This document shows positions 8,577 through 16,458 of a stretch of DNA of 42,333 bases, piece by piece (positions within the stretch are counted from its first letter, which is position 1; the number at the start of each line of letters is the position of its first letter). The DNA comes from an uncultured Candidatus Actinomarina sp. (GTDB lineage: Bacteria; Actinomycetota; Acidimicrobiia; Actinomarinales; Actinomarinaceae), in assembly GCA_902555055.1 (NCBI GenBank), contig CACDQN010000008.1:1-42333 (forward strand), given 5' to 3'. The translations under genes and the position numbers were made by a program. The notes below the pieces were generated by a model, which was not told the origin of the DNA, searched no databases, and saw nothing but the letters and a program-made list of their open reading frames with translations.

Positions 8577-9002
8577 ATGGTAGATAACACAGTAACAATA
8601 GTTGGAAATTTAACAGCAGACCCAGAGGTTAGAGTAACTGATGGTGGTGCAACATTAGCTGAAATAAGGATTGCACAAAATAAAAGAAAGAGAAACTCCG
8701 ATGGATCTTGGGAAGAAGGAGATGCTATGTATTTCCAAGGAACTGTTTGGAATGATATGGCAGAAAATGCAGCAGCATCATTACAAAAAGGAATGAGAGT
8801 TATTGTTGTAGGAAGATTAAATTACAGATCTTGGGAAACACAAGATGGTCAAAATAGATCAGTAGTAGACATCTCAATTGATGAAATAGCACCAAGTCTA
8901 AGATGGGCAAAAGCAAATATTGAAAGATCTTCAGGCGGCATGTCATCATCACCACAACCAGTAGCAAGAGAAAATTACGAAGAAGACGAAGCCCCGTTCT
9001 AA
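8577..9002 (+). CDS. ssb: Single-stranded DNA-binding protein
   Basis: A 141-residue SSB that coats single-stranded DNA during replication and repair. The N-terminal OB-fold starts VDNTVTIVGNLTADPEVR and contains FQGTVWNDMAENAAASL and VVGRLNYRSW. A low-complexity Ser/Pro/Glu tail follows, ending in the acidic tip DEAPF, equivalent to the DDIPF partner-docking peptide. AGGAG precedes the ATG by about 8 nt. It lies 12 bp after rpsF and 12 bp before rpsR, in the same operon. Confidence 0.97.
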   Translation: MVDNTVTIVGNLTADPEVRVTDGGATLAEIRIAQNKRKRNSDGSWEEGDAMYFQGTVWNDMAENAAASLQKGMRVIVVGRLNYRSWETQDGQNRSVVDISIDEIAPSLRWAKANIERSSGGMSSSPQPVARENYEEDEAPF

Positions 9003-9014
9003 GGAGATTTAACA

Positions 9015-9298
9015 ATGGCAAATACTAAAAGAAATTCAGGAAGAAGAGCTTCAAAATATGAAGCACCTAAGCAGAGAAGAATTACAAAGAAACAAATTGA
9101 AAATGCGACTTATAAAGACGTAAAACTTTAGAAAAATTTGTTTCTGACAGGGGAAAGATTAGATCTAGCTTAATTACCGGAATCACTAAACAAGAACAAG
9201 CTAAAGTGGCTCGATTAATAAAAGTTGCTAGAGAATTAGCATTATTACCTTATGTTACAACAAGCTCCTATAAGCAAAGTTACGGTAATAGAAGATGA
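9015..9298 (+). pseudogene. rpsR: 30S ribosomal protein S18, frameshifted as sequenced
   Basis: The gene starts at the ATG after AAGGAG and reads MANTKRNSGRRASKYE...YKDVKL, then hits TAG at 9129. Reading one base back (TTA at 9128) continues the protein without a stop as [18 protein letters not shown]...RELALLPY to a TGA at 9296-9298 that overlaps the rplI start. The joined product (about 94 residues) is a normal S18 with the DRGKI, LITG and ALLPY blocks and no zinc-binding Cys. Restoring one T (CTTT to CTTTT) would repair it. S18 is essential and no second copy is in view, so a homopolymer sequencing or assembly error is the most likely cause; a true mutation is possible. It is absent from the supplied ORF track. 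Confidence 0.85.
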
Positions 9299-9747
9299 AA
9301 TTAATTCTTAACTCAGACGTCAAATCACTTGGTCGTAAAGGAGATATTGTTAACGTAGCAAAAGGATATGCTAGAAACTATTTGCTTCCAAAGAAATTAG
9401 CAATCATGGCAACTACTAGTAATTTAGAACTGGCTGAGAAGATTCAAGAAAAACGAAAATTACAAGCACAGGAAAATAGTGAGTTGGCAGACTCAATAAC
9501 AACTGCATTAGCAGATGCTAATATTGTAATTTCTCAAAACTCAACAGATGAGGGAACCCTTTATGCTGCAATAAGTAATGAACAGATCGTTGACGCAATT
9601 GAAACTTTTTCAGGTTATAAACTTGAAGAGACACAAATTGATACTAAAGAACAGGTTAAAGAAATAGGACTCCATACTGTAACTGTCGTACTAGGTCCTG
9701 ATACACAATTTGACACAACACTTGAAGTAGTTCCTGAAACAAAATAA
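9295..9747 (+). CDS. rplI: 50S ribosomal protein L9
   Basis: A 150-residue L9. The N-terminal rRNA-binding domain is canonical: [19 protein letters not shown] followed by [17 protein letters not shown] long central helix and the C-terminal domain with [15 protein letters not shown] follow. The ATG overlaps the stop of rpsR (ATGA), so translation is probably coupled to S18. Its stop shares one base with the dnaB start. Confidence 0.98.
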   Translation: MKLILNSDVKSLGRKGDIVNVAKGYARNYLLPKKLAIMATTSNLELAEKIQEKRKLQAQENSELADSITTALADANIVISQNSTDEGTLYAAISNEQIVDAIETFSGYKLEETQIDTKEQVKEIGLHTVTVVLGPDTQFDTTLEVVPETK

Positions 9748-11108
9748 TGGTTGGTCCAGAGGCAATTTCATCAAGAGACAATCAATCTCTAGGTAAAGTT
9801 CCTCCACATAGTTTAGAAGCAGAAGAAGCATTGTTAGGAAGCGCTCTACTTTCAAGAGATGCTGTATCACGCTTAATGGAAGAAGTTAGACCAGCTGATT
9901 TCTATAGTCCATCAAACCAAACAGTTTATGAAGCAATGAAAGGTCTGTTTGATACAGGCAAGCCAATTGATACAGTAACCGTCTCGGAGTTAATTTTTAA
10001 AGACTCTAAAAATTCTACTTCAATAAATGCATCATATATCGCAAGACTTGTTGATAACGTTCCAAGCTCAGCAAACTTTGAAAGATATATCGAGATTGTT
10101 TTGGAGCATTCTCATAGAAGAAAATTGTTAAAGGCTAGTGGAAGAATAGAACTTTTAGCAATGGCTATGGATAAAGAAATTCATAGTGTACTTGACGAAG
10201 CTGAGCAAACAATATTTACAGCCTCTGACGATGCCATCGGAGATGGATTAGTTGGTGTTACTGATGTTTTGGAAGGTGCAATCGAAAGAATTGAAGAAAT
10301 AGAAAATAGAGGGACTGGCTTATCAGGACTACCTACCTACTTTACAGATTTAGATAATTATCTATCAGGACTTCAAGAGGGAAACCTAGCTGTTATTGCA
10401 TCTAGACCCAGCATGGGTAAATCTTCCCTTGCTTTGAACATAGGAACTAACGTAGCAAAAGAGGGTAAAGTTGTAGCATTTTTCTCTCTTGAAATGACAA
10501 AAGAAGAACTTGTCCAAAGAGTTCTTTTTTCAGAAGCCAAAGTAACTTCAGGTGACGCTAGAAAAGGACAACTAGGTCCTGAGAAATGGTCAAGAGTAGT
10601 TGAAGCAGCTTCTAAAGTAAATAACCTGCCGTTATATTTTGATGATGCGCCTGTCATTACTGTTACTGACATAAGGGCAAAGTCAAGACGTCTTAAGTCT
10701 GCAAAAAATTTAGATTTGATCATTGTTGACTACCTTCAGTTGATGCAAAGCTCTTCTGGAGATAACAGACAACAAGAAATTGCTGAAATAAGCAGAAATT
10801 TAAAAAACTTGGCTAGAGAATTAAAAGTTCCAATTCTTGCACTTTCTCAGTTGAACAGAGCTGCTGAAGCAAGAGAAGACAAGAGACCACGTCTTGGTGA
10901 TCTTCGTGAGTCGGGTGCAATTGAGCAGGATGCTGATATTGTAATGATGCTTTATAGAGATGATTACTATAACCCAGGGACAGATGTGCCTGGCGTTGCA
11001 GAAGTAAATATAGTTAAAAACAGATCCGGTATGACAGGAAAAGTAGAACTCTTCTTTAGTAAAGAGTTCACTCAATTTAGTAATTACTCAAGACAAGAAC
11101 AACAGTAA
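9747..11108 (+). CDS. dnaB: Replicative DNA helicase
   Basis: A 453-residue DnaB hexameric helicase. The N-terminal helical domain begins PPHSLEAEEALLGSALL. The RecA-like domain has SGLPTYFTDLDNYLSGLQ, Walker A ASRPSMGKSSLALN, the H1a-like AFFSLEMTKEELVQR, Walker B LIIVDYLQLM, and the arginine-finger region GDLRESGAIEQDADIVM. No intein interrupts it. The ATG shares its A with the rplI TAA, so the gene is translationally coupled at the end of the ribosomal operon, the usual actinobacterial arrangement. Confidence 0.98.
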   Translation: MVGPEAISSRDNQSLGKVPPHSLEAEEALLGSALLSRDAVSRLMEEVRPADFYSPSNQTVYEAMKGLFDTGKPIDTVTVSELIFKDSKNSTSINASYIARLVDNVPSSANFERYIEIVLEHSHRRKLLKASGRIELLAMAMDKEIHSVLDEAEQTIFTASDDAIGDGLVGVTDVLEGAIERIEEIENRGTGLSGLPTYFTDLDNYLSGLQEGNLAVIASRPSMGKSSLALNIGTNVAKEGKVVAFFSLEMTKEELVQRVLFSEAKVTSGDARKGQLGPEKWSRVVEAASKVNNLPLYFDDAPVITVTDIRAKSRRLKSAKNLDLIIVDYLQLMQSSSGDNRQQEIAEISRNLKNLARELKVPILALSQLNRAAEAREDKRPRLGDLRESGAIEQDADIVMMLYRDDYYNPGTDVPGVAEVNIVKNRSGMTGKVELFFSKEFTQFSNYSRQEQQ

Positions 11109-11110
11109 GT

Positions 11111-11962
11111 TTGAATTCTAAACTTAGGGCCTACTTTTTAATTAGCTTATTAGCAATTTCATGGGGAACTATTCCACTTATAATCAGAACTTCAGATGTT
11201 AGCTCGCTTTCTTTGGTTGGTATAAGAACTTTCCTTGGAACTATATTTTTATTTTTTTTTGTAATTACAAGAGGCGGGATAAAAAAAGAATTGGTACGTT
11301 CAGGTTTTATCTTAGGTCCACTGCTAGCTATTCATTGGTCAACAATGTTTAAGTCAATTGAGCTGAATACAGTTGCTGTAGGCATTGGTCTAGTTTTTTC
11401 TTATCCTATTTTTATTATTTTATTTGAAATTTTTAGAGGTAAAAATGTCAAGCGACATCAAGTCCTAATTATCTTGACCGGGTTTCTTGGACTTTTTCTT
11501 CTTCTAGACTTATCAACTATATCGTCGATTGCAGGAGTACTTTATGGAATTATCAGCGCAGTAACACTTGCGATTTTAATTATCTACGGGTCTGAAAAAT
11601 CGAAAGAATTTGGTGGACTAAATGTTGCATTTATCCAGGTATTATTTGCTGGAGCTTGTTTATCACCTTTTACCTTTAATGGGTTTTCTTGGATGGTTGA
11701 TAACTTAGCAGTCAGCATATTTCTAGGTTTTTTTCTAACTGGAGTTGGCCTTGCAACTTATTGGTATGTTGTAAAAATTATCACACCGCTTTCTATTGGA
11801 ACTATTACATATCTAGAACCTGTAACAGGTGTAATAATTGGAGCAGTAATACTTAATGAAAATTTACAGAATATTCAATACTTAGGTTTTCTTCTAGTTA
11901 TTAGTGCAGGAGTAGTACAGGTTTATTTAGATTCCAAATACACTTCTGGCTCAAGTGCTTGA
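11111..11962 (+). CDS. EamA/DMT-family transporter
   Basis: A 283-residue membrane protein with about ten hydrophobic segments in two EamA-type repeats. The first repeat opens with AISWGTIPLIIRTS and SLVGIRTFLGTIFLF; the second ends with TYLEPVTGVIIGAVILNE, a typical DMT signature. The family exports or imports metabolites and drugs, and the substrate is unknown. The start is TTG, 2 nt after the dnaB stop, so it may be co-transcribed with dnaB. The 3' end overlaps the convergent IspD-like small gene by 40 bp, the longest convergent overlap in the window. Confidence 0.87.
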   Translation: MNSKLRAYFLISLLAISWGTIPLIIRTSDVSSLSLVGIRTFLGTIFLFFFVITRGGIKKELVRSGFILGPLLAIHWSTMFKSIELNTVAVGIGLVFSYPIFIILFEIFRGKNVKRHQVLIILTGFLGLFLLLDLSTISSIAGVLYGIISAVTLAILIIYGSEKSKEFGGLNVAFIQVLFAGACLSPFTFNGFSWMVDNLAVSIFLGFFLTGVGLATYWYVVKIITPLSIGTITYLEPVTGVIIGAVILNENLQNIQYLGFLLVISAGVVQVYLDSKYTSGSSA

Positions 11963-12381
11963 TATTTGTCATAGTATTCTTCATTTTCAAGCATAAATTT
12001 ATTTAGATTCCATTCAGCATATTTTTCAAAGTAAGATTTAATCATCCCAATGTTAGATTTAGCTGGAGTGCAAAGTCTGATATATTCTTCTCGATTAAGG
12101 TGTTCTACAATTTGCCCTTGACTATTAATTTTTTTAATAGCATTAGTAACATTATTTGTTGTAACTTTGTACTCAGAAGATAGCAAATTGCTAAGAACAA
12201 CTGAAAGCTTTGGTTCATCTGGTGCAGTATTATCTAAAATTATACATTCTGTGTTGTTTGGATAATCTAGGAATTTAGGGTTATCAATTTCGTTTATTTT
12301 TTCAAAAGTTAAATTACCGTTAATTTCATTTAAATTAAACAAAGTAATAGAACTATTAACCTCAAGCACTAAAATTTGCAT
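11923..12381 (-). CDS. Small protein resembling a degenerate IspD-type nucleotidyltransferase C-terminal half
   Basis: A 152-residue protein I do not recognise with certainty. Its middle resembles the second half of IspD-like cytidylyltransferases: VTTNNVTNAIKKINSQGQIV parallels the VPVTDTIK-x-x-x-x-G-x-VV block, and HLNREEYIRLCTPA parallels the TLDRSELxxxQTPQ block. The N-terminal GG-x-x-x-R-x-x-x-x-K nucleotide-binding loop is absent and the catalytic-type residues are altered (N for D, CTPA for QTPQ), so activity is doubtful. It is divergent from ptsI across 75 bp and overlaps the DMT gene. A second IspD-like gene lies just after ptsI. The assignment is an inference from motif parallels. 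Confidence 0.4.
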   Translation of the reverse strand: MQILVLEVNSSITLFNLNEINGNLTFEKINEIDNPKFLDYPNNTECIILDNTAPDEPKLSVVLSNLLSSEYKVTTNNVTNAIKKINSQGQIVEHLNREEYIRLCTPAKSNIGMIKSYFEKYAEWNLNKFMLENEEYYDKYQALEPEVYLESK

Positions 12382-12456
12382 ATAATTTAAAATAATAATA
12401 TTTTTGAGTAATAAGAAATTTTAAAAAGAAATTTTTTAAACAAGGTTGATGTAAAT

Positions 12457-14088
12457 ATGACAAGTGTTAAAGGCTTAGGAGCTTCAATAGGAATAGCTAT
12501 AGGAATTTCATATATATATGAAAATGAAATCAATTTTGAACGCCCCACAAGTATTTCATTTGATTTAGCTAAATCTAATTTAATTAAAAGGTTTAAGACA
12601 CAAATCGAATCTTTTAAATCTAAAGATAGGACTGATGAGGCCGAAGTACTTGATGCGTATATCTTGATTCTAGAAGATCCTGAAATCACAAATCAGTTTG
12701 AAGAAATCTCTGATATTTCAAGTGAAAAAGTATTTGAAGTTTTTTCAAATACAGCATCAATCTTTGAATCTATGGAGGATGATTACTTTAAGCAGAGATC
12801 AGAAGACATAATTTCCGTTGGAAAGCATCTAATTTTTGCAATGCAGGATAAAGACACATCTACAACATTTGAAGAAAATACTATTCTAATAGCTAATGAT
12901 TTGACCCCTGCAGACACTTCATCTATGGACTTAAATAAAGTCTCTGGGATTATTTTAAAAGAAGGTGGTTTCACTTCCCATGCTGTAATTGTTGCCAAAA
13001 ATTTAGGAATCCCTTGTGTCATTGGACTTAAAGAGTCTGTAAATGATGTCTTATCAGGAACTAAAGTTGCAATAGATGGTGATAGTGGAGAAGTTATCCT
13101 CTCTCCATCGAAGGAAATTATTTTAGATCTTAAAAGAAAATCAGAAAATATTGATTTAGTAATTAGTAACTTTACTAAAGATAAATATGAGAAATTAGGA
13201 GTTAATTTCAGAATCAATGTTGGCTCCTCAGAAGAAATAGACAATTTTGAACATTTATTCTTAGATTCGATAGGTTTATTTAGATCAGAATTTATTTATT
13301 TAGACAGGCAAAGCCCACCAACACTTGAAGATCAAAAAAAAGTATTATCTGAACTTTCAGAAAAATTTAAAGGCACAATTGTATTCAGAACTCTTGATAT
13401 TGGTGGAGATAAACAGGTTAAGCATTTAAATTTACCAGTTGAAGAAAACCCCTTTTTGGGAGTTAGGGGGGTAAGGTTGTCACTCGAGAATAAAGATATT
13501 TTCTATTCACAAGTTAGATCAATTTTGGAATCAGAGTGTATTGATAGACTTAAAGTGATGTTTCCTATGGTATCTACAATTGAAGATTTTTTGGATGCTA
13601 AAAATTATGTAAATGAAATTGCTGAAGAGTTAGATTTAAAAACACCACCATTGGGAATTATGGTTGAAACACCATCATCAGCACTAATGTCAGATCAGTT
13701 TGCTGAAGTTGTAGATTTTATTTCAATTGGTACAAATGATTTAACACAATACATAATGGCTGCTGATAGGGGGAATAGTAATCTTAGCAAATATCAAAAC
13801 CCGCTCCATCCAGCTGTACTAAGAGCCATCTCAGGCGTAATAAATAATTGTAAAAAAAATAAAATTGAAGTTTCTGTCTGTGGTGAAATGGCATCAGATC
13901 CTATGTCAGCTTTGGCATTATACATTTTAGGGTTAAGAACATTTAGTATGTCTCCATCTGCTGCGCCTTTTGTTTTTGAAATTCTTGATAACAATCATCA
14001 AAGTATTCCTGAACAATTTGAGGATAAAATGTTATCGGCACTTAATGCTGAAGAAGTAACACTTCTAATAGAGGAAAATATACTTTGA
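12457..14088 (+). CDS. ptsI: PTS Enzyme I (phosphoenolpyruvate-protein phosphotransferase)
   Basis: A 543-residue cytosolic Enzyme I that takes phosphate from PEP and passes it to HPr. The N-terminal HPr-binding/phosphohistidine domain carries active-site His175 in GGFTSHAVIVAKNLGIPCVIG. The C-terminal TIM-barrel PEP domain has FRTLDIGGDK, NPFLGVRGVR, MFPMVSTIEDF, GIMVETPSSA, DFISIGTNDLTQY and the VCGEMASDP motif with the catalytic-type Cys. Length is slightly below the usual ~570. It heads a plus-strand island that includes two EII systems and, about 10 kb later, HPr. It overlaps the IspD-like gene by 4 bp (TTGA). Confidence 0.96.
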   Translation: MTSVKGLGASIGIAIGISYIYENEINFERPTSISFDLAKSNLIKRFKTQIESFKSKDRTDEAEVLDAYILILEDPEITNQFEEISDISSEKVFEVFSNTASIFESMEDDYFKQRSEDIISVGKHLIFAMQDKDTSTTFEENTILIANDLTPADTSSMDLNKVSGIILKEGGFTSHAVIVAKNLGIPCVIGLKESVNDVLSGTKVAIDGDSGEVILSPSKEIILDLKRKSENIDLVISNFTKDKYEKLGVNFRINVGSSEEIDNFEHLFLDSIGLFRSEFIYLDRQSPPTLEDQKKVLSELSEKFKGTIVFRTLDIGGDKQVKHLNLPVEENPFLGVRGVRLSLENKDIFYSQVRSILESECIDRLKVMFPMVSTIEDFLDAKNYVNEIAEELDLKTPPLGIMVETPSSALMSDQFAEVVDFISIGTNDLTQYIMAADRGNSNLSKYQNPLHPAVLRAISGVINNCKKNKIEVSVCGEMASDPMSALALYILGLRTFSMSPSAAPFVFEILDNNHQSIPEQFEDKMLSALNAEEVTLLIEENIL

Positions 14089-14765
14089 AAGTTCATGCAA
14101 TTTTATTAGCTGGTGGATCTAGTGATAGATTTAACAATGAAGAAAATAAAGTTTACTTTCCTATTGGGGGCAAGCCAGCTCTCTCTTGGGCTTTAGAAAC
14201 TCTAGATAATTCTGAGAAAGTAGATTCAATATTACTAGTTGTTCGCGATGAAGATTGGGACAAAACGAACAATGTTATTGAACTAACAAACCCTAAAAAG
14301 CTTATAGGTGTTGCAGTTGGAGGAAATACTAGACATCAAAGTGAATATGAAGGTTTAGTCAACTTAAAAGGAAGGGAAGATGTCGACGAAGAAGACTTAA
14401 TATTAATACATGATGGAGCAAGACCTCTTCTCCCGATATATTTACTAGATGAACTAATCGATGTAGCAACTAAATATGGAGCATCTGCACCAGGTTTTAA
14501 TTCAGAAAATCTTATGAAAAAAGATAATTCGAACAATGATACAAAACAAGAAACTATTGTAGAAATACAAACACCCCAAATATTTCCAGCTTCAGAATTA
14601 TGGAAGTCTTATGAACTCGCAAAACTTGATAATTGGCAAGCTGTGGACACCACGGAGTGCGTCTCTAAATATTCAGAACTCGAAGCAGTTGTAATACCAG
14701 GAGATCCAAGAAATATGAAAGTAACTTTTATCGAGGATATATTCACATTAGAAACGATGATTTAA
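14085..14765 (+). CDS. IspD/TarI-like cytidylyltransferase
   Basis: A 226-residue GT-A-fold nucleotidyltransferase. The signature loop LLAGGSSDRFNNEENKVYFPIGGKP, GGNTRHQSEYEGL and LIHDGARPLL identify the IspD/TarI family (CTP + sugar- or methylerythritol-phosphate to CDP-derivative). The segment normally reading VPVTDTIK...DR...QTPQ is replaced by APGFNSENLMKKDNSN...EIQTPQIF, so the DTIK and DR elements are missing. It could be the cell's diverged IspD or a pentitol/tetritol-phosphate cytidylyltransferase. It starts with TTG overlapping the ptsI stop and is followed by the glucitol-type PTS operon, which makes a polyol-phosphate substrate worth considering. Confidence 0.7.
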   Translation: MKVHAILLAGGSSDRFNNEENKVYFPIGGKPALSWALETLDNSEKVDSILLVVRDEDWDKTNNVIELTNPKKLIGVAVGGNTRHQSEYEGLVNLKGREDVDEEDLILIHDGARPLLPIYLLDELIDVATKYGASAPGFNSENLMKKDNSNNDTKQETIVEIQTPQIFPASELWKSYELAKLDNWQAVDTTECVSKYSELEAVVIPGDPRNMKVTFIEDIFTLETMI

Positions 14766-14791
14766 TTTTCTACTATAAATTTTAACTGTAC

Positions 14792-14805
14792 TATTTTCCG
14801 TGTAA
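14792..14805 (+). promoter_or_regulatory. Putative operator upstream of gutM, TATTTTCCG motif
   Basis: TATTTTCCGTGTAA lies in the 105-bp gap before gutM, shortly upstream of a TATAAA -10-like box at 14806. The same TATTTTCCG core occurs twice in tandem before the mannitol PTS operon. The shared motif suggests a common regulator of both polyol operons; this is inferred from three copies only. Confidence 0.4.
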
Positions 14806-14870
14806 TATAAAACTTTTCACCTAAATCTAATACAAGCTATCTTTGAAGTCAGTAAAATTAAAGTAATCAT

Positions 14871-15299
14871 TTGAGTTGGGAGATAATGATACTAGATTCA
14901 CCTTATGCCATTGGCATAATTTTTGTAACTCTTGCATTGATGTGGGTATTACAAATGTATCTTGCAAAAAAACAAGCTACGAGCTTTCTTAATGCAGTTA
15001 ACAGCATTAAAGGTTCTGGACTTGAAGTTGCTATTGGGATCAACCAACCAAAATGGGGAAGAAAAAAAATCTATATAGCAATTTCAGCTAATGCAGAATC
15101 AATCATTGTTGATGGCCTAACCCTAGAAGGTGTTACTACTTTTGCAAAAAGTAAAAAACTTACATTATTCAACGGTAAGAGTTTGCATGAAATTGTTACT
15201 TCAGATAATAACGAACCTATCTGGGAAGCTGCCTCAATGGCAGCTGATACTTTGATCAAAAGAATTCAAAGTAAAGAAGATAGTAGTTCAATAAGTTAG
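14871..15299 (+). CDS. gutM: GutM-type glucitol operon activator
   Basis: A 142-residue protein of the GutM family, which acts with glucitol-type PTS operons as a transcriptional activator in enterobacteria. It has a hydrophobic N-terminal segment (about residues 11-28), the family's LYLAKKQ-like MYLAKKQATSFLNAV stretch, a GxxxGINQPKWGRKKIYIAI core and a VDGLTLEG-TTFAK segment. Position as the first gene before the IIC/IIB/IIA genes matches known gut operons. The track's start is a TTG with no ribosome-binding site. The ATG at 14886 with GGGAG just before it is an alternative that would shorten the protein by five residues. Confidence 0.8.
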   Translation: MSWEIMILDSPYAIGIIFVTLALMWVLQMYLAKKQATSFLNAVNSIKGSGLEVAIGINQPKWGRKKIYIAISANAESIIVDGLTLEGVTTFAKSKKLTLFNGKSLHEIVTSDNNEPIWEAASMAADTLIKRIQSKEDSSSIS

Positions 15300-15316
15300 C
15301 AAAAGAAGGGGGAGAA

Positions 15317-15859
15317 ATGGATGCTTTGGTAAATGGCGCAGAAGCCTTTATACAAGTATTTAGAACCGCTGCTGACGTATTTGTAGGATTCACAACTGGA
15401 ATTATTCCAATTGTGGTAGTGTTCTTGACTGCAGTAAATGCTTTGGTCAAGTTTATTGGTGAGGAAAGAGTAGAGGGGTTTGCAAAATGGGCTTCTCAAG
15501 AAGGGGCGATATACATGCCTGTTCGATATACTCTCCTACCGTTTGTTGCTGTGTTTATGTTAACTAACCCAGTTTGTTATACATTCGGTACATTTTTGCC
15601 AGAAAAGCACAAACCGGCATTTTATGATTCAGCAGTCAGCTTTGTACATCCAATTACGGGAATATTTCCACACGCAAATGGTGGAGAGTTATTCGTATGG
15701 CTAGGCATTGCTGCAGGTGTCGAGATTGTTGCACCTGACATGGTTACTGCTTTAGCAGTTCGTTACCTACTTGCTGGTCTTGTAGTTATTTTGATTAGAG
15801 GTATTGTCACTGACATTATTTATAACATTATGGCAGCAAGAAAGGCGGGTGTCGAATAA
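15317..15859 (+). CDS. srlA: PTS glucitol/sorbitol-type transporter, IIC subunit
   Basis: A 180-residue membrane protein matching the EIIC of the glucitol PTS (SrlA/GutA), which forms part of the polyol channel. Features: GFTTGIIPIVVVFLTAVNAL, RYTLLPFVAVFMLTNPVCYTFGTFLPEKHKPAFYDSA, and HPITGIFPHANGGELFVWLGIA, all family-characteristic. About four transmembrane segments. AAGGGGGAG lies right before the ATG. Its stop overlaps the next gene's start (TAATG), giving tight coupling with the second membrane component. Confidence 0.92.
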   Translation: MDALVNGAEAFIQVFRTAADVFVGFTTGIIPIVVVFLTAVNALVKFIGEERVEGFAKWASQEGAIYMPVRYTLLPFVAVFMLTNPVCYTFGTFLPEKHKPAFYDSAVSFVHPITGIFPHANGGELFVWLGIAAGVEIVAPDMVTALAVRYLLAGLVVILIRGIVTDIIYNIMAARKAGVE

Positions 15860-16383
15860 TGCAAGCATTAATAGAAAGAATAGGTAGATCAGTTGGTGGC
15901 GTAGTTGGAACACTGTTCCAAGCAGGTCGTGATGCAGTTGATCTATGTCTTAAAACAATTATTCCTTTCATGGCATTCGTAACATTCGTCATTGGTTTGA
16001 TTTTAGAAACCGGTGTCGGTGATGCAATTGCAAATGGAATTAAAGGCTTTTCTAGCAGTTTGGGTGGATTGATGATAGTTTGTGTCATCTGTGCAATTCC
16101 AGTCCTGTCACCATTATTGGGACCAGGTGCTGTTATTGCCCAAATTGTTGGTGTTCTAATTGGTACAGAAATTGGTCGTGGAAACATTGATGTTTCAATG
16201 GCGCTTCCAGCATTGTTTGCAATTAACCCACAGGTTGGTTGTGACTTTGTTCCTGTAGGATTAGCACTTGGTGAAGCTGAACCTGAGACAGTTACGATTG
16301 GAGTTCCGGCAGTTCTGACAAGCAGAATGATTACTGGACCAATCTCAGTAGTTGTTGGTTATTTATTTGCATTAGGGTTGTAA
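15859..16383 (+). CDS. srlE: PTS glucitol/sorbitol-type transporter, C-terminal membrane domain of IIBC as a separate protein
   Basis: A 174-residue membrane protein corresponding to the C-terminal half of SrlE (EIIBC-GUT C domain): KTIIPFMAFVTFVIGLILETG, VISPLLGPGAVIAQIVGVLIG (here PVLSPLLGPGAVIA), GNIDVSMALPALFAINPQVGCDFVPVGL and EAEPETVTIGVPAVLTSR. In enterobacteria this domain is fused behind the IIB domain in one protein. Here it stands alone and lies upstream of the IIB gene, so the domain order is reversed at gene level. It should assemble with SrlA to form the membrane channel. Confidence 0.88.
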   Translation: MQALIERIGRSVGGVVGTLFQAGRDAVDLCLKTIIPFMAFVTFVIGLILETGVGDAIANGIKGFSSSLGGLMIVCVICAIPVLSPLLGPGAVIAQIVGVLIGTEIGRGNIDVSMALPALFAINPQVGCDFVPVGLALGEAEPETVTIGVPAVLTSRMITGPISVVVGYLFALGL

Positions 16384-16410
16384 AAATTTAATTTAACAAT
16401 TGTTAAGTGT

Positions 16411-16440
16411 GTAGCGCTCTGTGTAAAATCAGAGCGTTAC
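16411..16440 (+). other. Intercistronic hairpin before the IIB gene
   Basis: GTAGCGCTCTG pairs with CAGAGCGTTAC around an 8-nt loop: eleven pairs including one G-U. It lies in the only sizeable gap (75 bp) inside the glucitol-type PTS genes, just upstream of the AAGGAG of the IIB gene. There is no downstream T-run, so it is not an intrinsic terminator. An mRNA processing or stability role, or translational control of the soluble IIB/IIA genes, is plausible. Confidence 0.5.
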
Positions 16441-16458
16441 AAATTTTAAGGAGAATAA

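Noticed and set aside
8800-9021. Minus-strand ORF opposite ssb and other long shadow ORFs (for example 35220-35594, 12783-13244, 10373-10723)
   Set aside because: They lie wholly opposite well-supported genes, have no recognisable domains and show low-complexity or biased composition expected of shadow frames.
9120-9135. Programmed -1 frameshift in rpsR
   Set aside because: The sequence around the stop (GTA AAA CTT TAG) has no X-XXY-YYZ slippery heptamer in the right phase, and the P-site tRNA would not re-pair in -1. A missing T is simpler.
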